The translations under genes and the position numbers were made by a program. From positions 141,460 through 205,459 of the forward strand of contig JAIEOV010000005.1 in the NCBI GenBank assembly GCA_019750135.1: DNA of 64,000 bases. Reading direction: 5' to 3'. The DNA comes from Reyranella sp. (lineage in GTDB: Bacteria > Pseudomonadota > Alphaproteobacteria > Reyranellales > Reyranellaceae). A model generated the notes under the pieces. It was not told where the DNA came from. It did not search any database and worked only from the letters and a program-made list of their open reading frames with translations. The stretch's first letter is position 1. Each line of letters opens with the position of its first letter. Positions 58,081 to 64,000 of the stretch are shown here, piece after piece.

Positions 58081-58138
58081 GATTGCCGCCGATCCTGCGC
58101 CCGCTCGACGGCGGTCGTCCACCTGCTGTTCAGCGCCC

Positions 58139-58333
58139 TCAGCCTCGTTCGGCGTAGGCGGTAGAGGCGGCCTGCATGTCCAGCTCGTGGGCCCGCGATT
58201 CCAGTTCGGCGGCGAAGCGCTCGAGCCGCTCGATCTCGGGGCGCGCCGTCAGGCCCCGGGCCATGCGCAGTGCACGGGCTGCAGCGTCGTGGTTGCTGCG
58301 GGCTTCGCTTTCCAACTCGCGTGCGGTCTTCAA
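58139..58333 (-). CDS. Small helical protein, third member of a local type
   Basis: A 64-residue frame starts at TTG 58333 with GGAGG six bases upstream. The pattern (KTARELESEARSNHDAAARA, then RLERFAAELESRAHELDMQA) parallels the small proteins at 8966 and 11252: two charged helices, with A-x-E-L-E-x-x-A in the second. No known family. It is close to a phosphodiesterase gene on the same strand. Confidence 0.55.
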   Translation of the reverse strand: MKTARELESEARSNHDAAARALRMARGLTARPEIERLERFAAELESRAHELDMQAASTAYAERG

Positions 58334-58559
58334 CGGAACCTCCGGGCTAAGATAGTCCACGGCACCGCCGAGGTGGGAAGTGACTGACGTAGCGATCCGA
58401 ACAGCCCCGGTCCGGCGCCGTGTGGCTTTCAACGAGGAGGCCGGACTTCTGTTGCCGAGCCGGCTGTGACTGTTGCAGGACCGTGTACCTTCCTTTCCGC
58501 GAATCCTTTTGCCGCCGGCGGACGTCTTGCAGGAGACGTCGCAACTGAGGAAACCCACC

Positions 58560-59201
58560 ATGAAACTCTATGGCTTTGGCCCGACCCGCTCCCTGCGCGC
58601 GCTCTGGGGTCTGAATGAGCTCGGCGCCGACTTCGAGTTCGAGGTCGTGAGCCTGCTCGCCGGCGAGAACCGCCGGCCGGACTTCCTGCGCCTCAATCCG
58701 GCCGGCAAGCTGCCGGTGCTGGTCGACGGCGATCGCGTGATCCCGGAATCGGCGGCGATCGTGCTCTATCTGGCGGAGAAGTATCCGCAGAAGCAGCTCC
58801 TGCCGACCGATCTCGCGACCCGCGCCCAGGTCTATCGCTGGGTGATGTTCGCCATGACCGAACTGGAGCAACCCCTGTGGCGGATCACGCGCCATACCCA
58901 ACTGTTGCCGCACGACAAGCGCCTGCCGCAGGATGTCGCGCTGGCGCGCGAGGATTTCGCCCACATGGCCAGCGTGCTCGAGGAGCACATGGCGGGCCGC
59001 AGCTTCATCGTCGGCGACGCCGTCACCGCCGCCGACTGCGTGACCGCCTACCTGATGGACTGGGCCAACGAGCAGGGTCTGCTCGCGGGCCAGCCCAACC
59101 TGCAGGCCTATCTCGCGCGGATGTACGGCCGTCCGGCCGCGCCGCCGCGCATCGCCGAGGCGGCGGCGAGCATCCGGGCGGCAGCGGCTGCGGGCGCGTG
59201 A
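58560..59201 (+). CDS. Glutathione S-transferase
   Basis: The 213-residue product has an N-terminal thioredoxin-like domain (MKLYGFGPTRSLRALWGLNE, NPAGKLPVLVDGDRVIPESA with the cis-Pro and the E-S glutathione site) and an all-helical C-terminal domain (FIVGDAVTAADCVTAYLMDW). It conjugates or reduces substrates with glutathione; the catalytic residue is probably the Ser in T-R-S-L. AGGAGAC lies before ATG 58560, though at a rather long distance. Confidence 0.92.
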   Translation: MKLYGFGPTRSLRALWGLNELGADFEFEVVSLLAGENRRPDFLRLNPAGKLPVLVDGDRVIPESAAIVLYLAEKYPQKQLLPTDLATRAQVYRWVMFAMTELEQPLWRITRHTQLLPHDKRLPQDVALAREDFAHMASVLEEHMAGRSFIVGDAVTAADCVTAYLMDWANEQGLLAGQPNLQAYLARMYGRPAAPPRIAEAAASIRAAAAAGA

Positions 59202-59213
59202 TAGAATGGGCGA

Positions 59214-59954
59214 ATGACCGCACCGAGCCACCAGGCGCTCTATCGCAGCTCGCCACTGGTTTTCGGCGGGCTGCTGGGGGCGATCGTCCTGGCGGTCGCC
59301 GGCGGCGCGGCCGGGCTGCAGATCGTCCCGCGCGACCAGCGCCTGGCATTGGTGGTTGGCATGCTGGGCCTGTTCCTGGTGGTTTTCACGGCATGCGCCC
59401 TGGCGGCGCTGCGCCGGCATCGCTGGACGATCGATGCCGATGCCCTGGTGATCGAAGAGTGGCCGTTGGTGCCGATGACCGGCCGGCGGCGTGCGCGGCG
59501 CGTGCCGTTCGACCAAATCGCCGCCTTGAGCAACGCACCGAACGGCGCGGACGAGGTGCTGGCCCTCACGACCCGCGACGGCGAACGCTTCGTGCTGCCG
59601 CCGGCGCGCCTGCCGGTCGACGGCGGAACGGACCAGAAAGGACTCGCCGCCTTCGCCGCCGGGCTGCAGACGGCCATGAAGGCAGCGGGCATTGCGCCGC
59701 CACCGGTGACCGACGGCCTTGGATTCTGGAACCGGACGCCGGGCCTGGCCCTGCTCGGCATCGCGCTGGTGGCGAGCACGGGCGTCGCCGCGGTCGTCCT
59801 GTGGGGCCTGTGGCAAGGCGCCGTCTCGCGCGTCAAGACCCACGAAGCGGCCGCCGCCGTGGTTGTGCTGCCGATCGTCTTGGGCTTGACGCTGCGCCGT
59901 TGCTGGTCGCGCCGGCGCTCAGTGCCGCAGGCAATGGCTGAGACAGACCGATGA
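59214..59954 (+). CDS. Hypothetical membrane protein with PH-like core
   Basis: The 246-residue product has helices at about 15-35, 43-65 and two more at 180-225 around a cytoplasmic beta-rich core (about 70-140: HRWTIDADALVIEEWPLVPM, VPFDQIAALSNAP). The core resembles bacterial PH-like domains (DUF2244/bPH type), an inference. The next gene starts inside its stop (ATGA). Confidence 0.7.
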   Translation: MTAPSHQALYRSSPLVFGGLLGAIVLAVAGGAAGLQIVPRDQRLALVVGMLGLFLVVFTACALAALRRHRWTIDADALVIEEWPLVPMTGRRRARRVPFDQIAALSNAPNGADEVLALTTRDGERFVLPPARLPVDGGTDQKGLAAFAAGLQTAMKAAGIAPPPVTDGLGFWNRTPGLALLGIALVASTGVAAVVLWGLWQGAVSRVKTHEAAAAVVVLPIVLGLTLRRCWSRRRSVPQAMAETDR

Positions 59955-60124
59955 TGGCCGGCATCTTCGCGTTCCTGCTGATCGCCTTCCTCCTGAATGC
60001 CGGAGGGCTCGCGCGCCTCGCTGTCGCCTGTCTGCTCGTGTCGCTGGGGCTCAGCGTCGGGCTCTTCCTGTGGGAGATCTATAGTCCCGAGTACGGCTTC
60101 CGCATGCCCTGGCTGGAGTTCTGA
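59951..60124 (+). CDS. DUF5993-like small membrane protein
   Basis: I translated this 57-residue frame by hand: MMAGIFAFLLIAFLLNAGGL, then a second hydrophobic helix (AVACLLVSLGLSVGLFLWEI) and a short soluble end (YGFRMPWLEF). Two-helix proteins of the DUF5993 type stand next to DsbB-like genes in other bacteria, as here. It overlaps the gene before by four bases, and dsbB starts two bases after its stop. Confidence 0.65.
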   Translation: MMAGIFAFLLIAFLLNAGGLARLAVACLLVSLGLSVGLFLWEIYSPEYGFRMPWLEF

Positions 60125-60126
60125 TC

Positions 60127-60678
60127 GTGCCGGTCGTCGTTCTGCTCGACCGCCTGCTCCTGCTGCTCATGCTGTTGGTCATCGCCGGCATCCTCACCAT
60201 GGCGATGGTCCTGCAGCTCGCCTTCGGCGAGATCCCCTGCCCGCTCTGTCTGCTGCAACGCGTCGCCATGCTGGGCTGCTGCTTAGGCATCACCCAGCAA
60301 CTGCACGCCGAGGAATCTCAGCGTGGCGCGGGCATCGGCCTGGTCTTCGCGCTGCTGCTGCTGGTGATCTCCGCGCGCCAGACCCTGCTCGATATCGTGC
60401 CGCGCCCCGGTCACGCCTATGTCGGACAGGCGATCTTCGGCCTGCACATGCCGGTGTGGTCGGTCGCCATCGCCGTAGCCCTGCTGTTGGGCTTCGCGGT
60501 CAGGTTCGCCCTGTTCGGCGGCCCGCGTGACGCCGCGCTGAACAGGCGTTCGGCGCTGAACCGCTACGCCCGCGCGCTCGAGCTCTACGTCGTCCTGATC
60601 GCCGCCATCAACTTCGTGGCCGTCGTGCTGCAGTGTGGGTTGGGCGAATGCCACACGTCGGGCTATCGGCTGCTCTGA
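60127..60678 (+). CDS. DsbB-family disulfide bond formation protein
   Basis: The 183-residue product (GTG start) has four membrane helices and the first DsbB redox pair in GEIPCPLCLLQRVAMLG (C-x-x-C after a Pro). A second periplasmic pair may be formed by Cys residues near the C-terminus (VLQCGLGECHTSGY). DsbB reoxidises DsbA and passes electrons to quinone. It follows the small DUF5993-like gene, as elsewhere. Confidence 0.85.
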   Translation: MPVVVLLDRLLLLLMLLVIAGILTMAMVLQLAFGEIPCPLCLLQRVAMLGCCLGITQQLHAEESQRGAGIGLVFALLLLVISARQTLLDIVPRPGHAYVGQAIFGLHMPVWSVAIAVALLLGFAVRFALFGGPRDAALNRRSALNRYARALELYVVLIAAINFVAVVLQCGLGECHTSGYRLL

Positions 60679-60680
60679 GG

Positions 60681-61136
60681 TCAGCCTGCGACACCGGGAA
60701 GATAGGCAACCGCCAGCCACGCATGATGCGCCTGGCGGTCGAGCAGCCGCACGGCATCGACATTGGCCATGGCGTCGCTTGGCGTCAGCCTGCCGGCAGC
60801 CACTGCGTCGAGAGCAGCCTGGCGATGGCGCGGCCGCAGGCTCGCCGGCGCCGCCGAGCAGCCCGCGAGGTGGTCGACGGGCTTCGTGTCGGTAGAAAGC
60901 GACCTCGACATGCTGCAGGGCGTTGGCGGCCCGCGAGGCGGCGAGCCCGGCGGGATGCGTGATAGGCCGCCACCAAGGTCACAGGATCGACGGCCTCGGC
61001 GACGCACAGCATCAGTCGCGCGCTCAGGGGAAACGGTCATGACGATGCCGGTCGCGACCAGCAGCAGCGGGCCGCCGGGCGAGCCAAGGACGACCGGCAC
61101 GTCTTCGGGCCGGAGCTGCTCGGCCAAGCCGCTCAT
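60681..61136 (-). pseudogene. Frameshifted remnant, possibly of an FUSC-type exporter
   Basis: Protein-like pieces appear in shifting leftward frames: VLGSPGGPLLLVATGIVMTV (60990-61100), then VAEAVDPVTLVAAYHASR in another frame, HVEVAFYRHEARRP in a third, and ALDAVAAGRLTPSDAMANVD with VRLLDRQAHHAWLAVAYL at the left end. The last piece is like the C-terminus of FUSC/aromatic-acid exporters (weak, by eye). No single frame holds together, so I call a decayed gene. Confidence 0.45.
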
Positions 61137-61182
61137 ATCCTGCTGCAGCGTCGTCAGCCGACCAGGATGAGGGGGTCATCGA

Positions 61183-62637
61183 TCAGAACGAACCGAACAG
61201 GCCGCCCAATACGATCACCACGACCAGCGCCAGCAGCGCGCTCACGATCGCGGCCATGACGATGTCGAAATAGCTTTTAGCATGAGTCGAGCCGCACACC
61301 GCCAGCAGGGTCACGACCGCACCGTTGTGCGGCAGGCTGTCGAGCGTCCCCGCACCGATCACCGCCACGCGGTGCATCAGCGCGGGATCGATGCCGTGCT
61401 CGGCCGCCAGCTTCATGTAGGTCGGGCCGAGCGCATCGAGGGCGATGGTGAGGCCACCCGAGGCCGAGCCGGTCAGCGCCGACAGGACGTTGGTGGCGAT
61501 GGCGAGCGACACCAGCGGGCCGCCGTCGATGCCCAGCACCCATTCGCGCACGACGGCGAACGCGGGAAGCGCCGCGACGACGGCGCCGAAGCCGACCAGG
61601 CTGGCGACGCTGAGCGCCGGCAGCACGGCGGCATTGGCGCCGGCATCCACGCTCCGTCGCACCGACGGCAGGCGGTATCCGCTCACCACCAGCAGCACGA
61701 GGATCGCCGCGGCGAGCGCCACCGCCACCGACCAGACGCCGCCCACTGCCGCCAGCGAGGTCGCGCCCCAGCGCGGCTCGGCGAGGAAAGCGGTGTCCAG
61801 GCGCGGCAGGACGATGAAGGACATCAGCAGGTTCACCGCGATGACGACGCCGAGCGGCAGCGCCGCCAGCAGGAAGTGCGGCGTCACGGGAGTCGACTGG
61901 GCATGATGGATCTCCGCCGGATCGAAGGCTTGCGCCGTTACCGCGCGCTCACGCACCAGCAGATCGACAGCGGCGGCATCGGCGGCGCCCGGCACCTCGT
62001 CGCCGAAACCCTCGCCCCGCCGTTGCGCCACGGCGGCCACGCGTTGCAGCCACCACAGGCCGAAGCCCAGCATGATCGCGGCGGCGATCACGCCGAGCCC
62101 CGGCGCGGCGAACGGCGTGGTGCCGAAGAACGGCATGGGGATGGCGTTCTGGATGGCCGGTGTCCCGGGCAGCGCCGACATGGTGAAGGTGGAAGTACCG
62201 AGCGCCAGCGCCGCCGGCATCAGGCGGCGCGGGATCGCGGCCTCGCGGAACAGCGCCTCGGCCATCGGCGCAAGGACGAAGAAGGCGACGAACAGGCTGA
62301 CGCCGCCATAGGTCACGACGGCACCGGCCAGCACGACGGCGAGCAGGGCGCGCTCCTTGCCCAGCCACACCACCAGCAAGCGGGCGATTATGGTGACCGA
62401 GCCGGTGTCCTCCATCAGCTTGCCGAACAGGGCGCCCATCAGGAAGATCGGGAAGAACTGCGCCAGGAACTGCGCGGCGCTGCCCATGAATGTCTGCGTC
62501 CAATGCGCCAGCAGCGGCTCGCCGGCGAAGGCCGCCGCCAGCAACGCCGCCGCGGGCGCCAGCAGCAGCACGGTCCAGCCGCGATAGGCGAACCAGACCA
62601 GCAGCGCCAGGCCGACCAGGATGCCGGCGAGGCCCAT
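61183..62637 (-). CDS. GntP-family permease
   Basis: The 484-residue product has about 12 membrane helices and GntP-type motifs: FGKLMEDTGSVTIIARLLVV, LVAFFVLAPMAEALFREAAI (from about 120), TMSALPGTPAIQNAIPMPFF and a C-terminal GAGTLDSLPHNGAVVTLLAV. These permeases carry gluconate or related acids; those next to patatin-like lipases are often annotated as D-beta-hydroxybutyrate permeases. ATG 62637 overlaps the patatin stop by one base (TGATG), so the two are co-translated. Confidence 0.88.
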   Translation of the reverse strand: MGLAGILVGLALLVWFAYRGWTVLLLAPAAALLAAAFAGEPLLAHWTQTFMGSAAQFLAQFFPIFLMGALFGKLMEDTGSVTIIARLLVVWLGKERALLAVVLAGAVVTYGGVSLFVAFFVLAPMAEALFREAAIPRRLMPAALALGTSTFTMSALPGTPAIQNAIPMPFFGTTPFAAPGLGVIAAAIMLGFGLWWLQRVAAVAQRRGEGFGDEVPGAADAAAVDLLVRERAVTAQAFDPAEIHHAQSTPVTPHFLLAALPLGVVIAVNLLMSFIVLPRLDTAFLAEPRWGATSLAAVGGVWSVAVALAAAILVLLVVSGYRLPSVRRSVDAGANAAVLPALSVASLVGFGAVVAALPAFAVVREWVLGIDGGPLVSLAIATNVLSALTGSASGGLTIALDALGPTYMKLAAEHGIDPALMHRVAVIGAGTLDSLPHNGAVVTLLAVCGSTHAKSYFDIVMAAIVSALLALVVVIVLGGLFGSF

Positions 62638-63662
62638 CACACGCCCTCCAGCAGGCGATCGATGTCGACCGTGGAGCGCGCGCCCAGATCCTTGCCGTGC
62701 GTCGCGAGGAACGTGTCGGCCGCGCGGCGGCCCTCGTCGCGCAGCAGGCAGAGGAAGGCCCATTCGGCGTTGAGCTTCGAGGAGGAATCGAGGTCGACCA
62801 ACATGTCGCTCCTGATCAGGTGCAGGCGCATGCGCGACCAGTGCGCCACCTCGGCGTCGTCCGCCGACGCGACCTTGCGCAGCAACGCCATCATGCGCAG
62901 CTCCTTCAGCAGCACGGCGTTGAACGACACTTCGTTCAGGCGATTGAGGATCTCGCGCGCCGACTTCGGGACGCCGGGACGCTCCACCGGATTGATCGCG
63001 ACCAGGATCGTGTCGTCCGAGACGCATTCCTGCACCAGCGGCGTCATGGTCGGATTGCCGGAATAGCCGCCGTCCCAATAGGCCTCGCCGTCGATCTCGA
63101 CGGCCTGGAACATCGTCGGCAAACAGGCCGAGGCCAGCAGGACGTTGGCTGACAGCTCGGCATTGCGGAACACGCGCGGCCGGCCGGTGCCGACGTTGGT
63201 GGCGGTGATGAAGAGCTTGATCGGCGCGCTTGCCAGCCGCGGGAAGTCGATCGATTCGGATAGTACCTTCGCCAGCGGATTGAGCGCCCCGAAGGCGACA
63301 TCGTAAGGCGAGAAGACGCGCGCCATGAGGTCGAAGGCGAGGTAGGCAGGCGAATTGTTGAGCGACCAGTTTCCGAGCAGCACGTCCATCGGGCTGCGCT
63401 GCAACGGGCTGAAGGCGGCCGCCTGCGAGACCCGTCGCCAGAACGCTTCCAACGCCGTCCGCGCGCCGTCAGCACCGCCCTCGGCATGGCCGGCCGCCAT
63501 CACCGCGGCATTCATGGCCCCGGCCGACGTTCCGGAGATCGCCTCGATGTGCAGCCGGGGCTCCGCGAGGAGCCGGTCCAGCACACCCCAGGTGAACGCG
63601 CCGTGCGAGCCGCCGCCCTGCAGGGCGAGGTCGATCAACTGAGAGGGCGGCATTGCTGACAT
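62637..63662 (-). CDS. Patatin-like phospholipase
   Basis: The 341-residue product has the patatin signatures: oxyanion loop ALQGGGSHGAFTWG, nucleophile EAISGTSAGAMNAAV (G-x-S-x-G), and the catalytic Asp in WDGGYSGNPTM (D-G-G). It is a lipid acyl hydrolase. Together with the coupled GntP permease it may deal with polyhydroxybutyrate or beta-hydroxybutyrate (inference from similar pairs). No signal peptide. Confidence 0.9.
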   Translation of the reverse strand: MSAMPPSQLIDLALQGGGSHGAFTWGVLDRLLAEPRLHIEAISGTSAGAMNAAVMAAGHAEGGADGARTALEAFWRRVSQAAAFSPLQRSPMDVLLGNWSLNNSPAYLAFDLMARVFSPYDVAFGALNPLAKVLSESIDFPRLASAPIKLFITATNVGTGRPRVFRNAELSANVLLASACLPTMFQAVEIDGEAYWDGGYSGNPTMTPLVQECVSDDTILVAINPVERPGVPKSAREILNRLNEVSFNAVLLKELRMMALLRKVASADDAEVAHWSRMRLHLIRSDMLVDLDSSSKLNAEWAFLCLLRDEGRRAADTFLATHGKDLGARSTVDIDRLLEGV

Positions 63663-63715
63663 CGGGTGGTCTCCCTTCGCAGCGCACTCTAGGTCGAGCG
63701 AGCTGCAGCTTTAAT

Positions 63716-63958
63716 ATGCGTCGGCGCACCTCTGAGATGCGTGCCCTCGGCCATCAGTCGGGCATCGAGCCTCAGATGGCATTCGCAGTCTCGCATGACT
63801 TCCCGGTCCATCGCGGCGCGGGCCGTGCGCTCGAGCGGCGGGCGCGCAATTTAGACAAGGCCGAAGCGGTGCTGATCGATGCCGAGGGCGTCGTCCCGCA
63901 ACGTGGCAATCTAGATCGGTGGCGTGACCTGCTCCCGGGTTTTCGGACCATTGATTAG
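63716..63958 (+). CDS. Possible small ORF of unknown function
   Basis: An 80-codon frame starts at ATG 63716 without a clear binding site. The middle part (MAFAVSHDFPVHRGAGRALE, then AVLIDAEGVVPQRG) shows GC-rich third positions like a real gene, but the end turns more AT-rich. It may be a remnant or a chance frame. No family is recognised. Confidence 0.3.
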   Translation: MRRRTSEMRALGHQSGIEPQMAFAVSHDFPVHRGAGRALERRARNLDKAEAVLIDAEGVVPQRGNLDRWRDLLPGFRTID

Positions 63959-63969
63959 TTGAGAGACTG

Positions 63970-63985
63970 GCCTCCTCAAGGAGGC
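63970..63985 (+). promoter_or_regulatory. Hairpin covering a ribosome binding site
   Basis: GCCTCC (63970-63975), loop TCAA, GGAGGC (63980-63985): a perfect 6-bp stem that contains the AAGGAGG site of the gene starting at 63990. Confidence 0.6.
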
Positions 63986-63989
63986 AGGG

Positions 63990-64000
63990 ATGAAGAAGTC
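63990..64000 (+). CDS. Start of a gene cut by the right edge
   Basis: ATG AAG AAG TC runs into the window end, with AAGGAGG a few bases upstream. M-K-K-S would fit the first residues of many proteins, among them IS3-type transposase OrfA, but four codons are not enough to say. Confidence 0.5.

Noticed and set aside
1..64000. tRNA or rRNA genes, CRISPR arrays
   Set aside because: I looked for cloverleaf-like ends, rRNA signatures and regularly spaced repeats and saw none. The only tandem repeats are the short ones at 6747, 10026 and 10170.

Overview
The window is high-GC DNA from a hopanoid-making alphaproteobacterium. Support comes from the hpn genes, an EcfG-like general-stress sigma factor, the F1-ATPase zeta inhibitor, an EipB-like periplasmic protein and many tripartite-tricarboxylate (Bug-type) binding proteins. 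A Reyranella or Rhodospirillales-like source is my inference; nothing in the sequence names the species.

Left part (1-30.9 kb). An AT-richer left edge carries most of a solitary PD-(D/E)XK nuclease gene, followed by decayed DNA: a fragment of an FAD oxidase whose intact relative lies 12 kb away, and a sensor cyclase broken by several frameshifts. From 3.5 to 13.6 kb come an OmpA lipoprotein, tandem-cupin and XRE-cupin proteins, an HflK without HflC, many small proteins, and a stress block (ECF sigma factor, a NepR-like small ORF, a pyridoxamine-oxidase-fold stress protein and a PRC-barrel protein) with EcfG-type promoter matches. Two near-identical structured RNA elements, and a looser third one, lie at 5.5, 6.9 and 10.1 kb. 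From 13.7 to 18.5 kb are a BBE-like FAD oxidase, a binding protein coupled to a membrane cyclase, and a STAS-like protein. A sedolisin-type protease follows, then a surface-glycan-like block (two FkbM methyltransferases, a class I methyltransferase, an SGNH hydrolase, a TPR protein), an oligopeptide binding protein and a beta-lactamase-fold hydrolase.

Middle part (31-54.3 kb) is a hopanoid superlocus. dxs-hpnN-eipB runs leftward and ispH-hpnH rightward; a leftward operon with almost every junction overlapping contains hpnA, B, C, D, E, shc and hpnG. It is headed by two paralogous diiron ferritin-like genes of unknown role. A second hpnN diverges from them, and two near-identical hpnM genes flank a GT39 glycosyltransferase. 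Together these genes supply isoprenoid precursors (Dxs, IspH), make squalene (HpnCDE), cyclise it (Shc), add and trim adenosine (HpnH, HpnG) and move hopanoids to the outer membrane (HpnN, possibly HpnM).

Right part (54.3-64 kb) is more ordinary: a response regulator, a zinc-ribbon protein, two Bug-type binding proteins, a phosphodiesterase, a glutathione S-transferase, a DUF5993-DsbB pair, a degraded gene, and a GntP permease with a patatin lipase. At the right edge a new gene starts, with its ribosome binding site inside a perfect hairpin.
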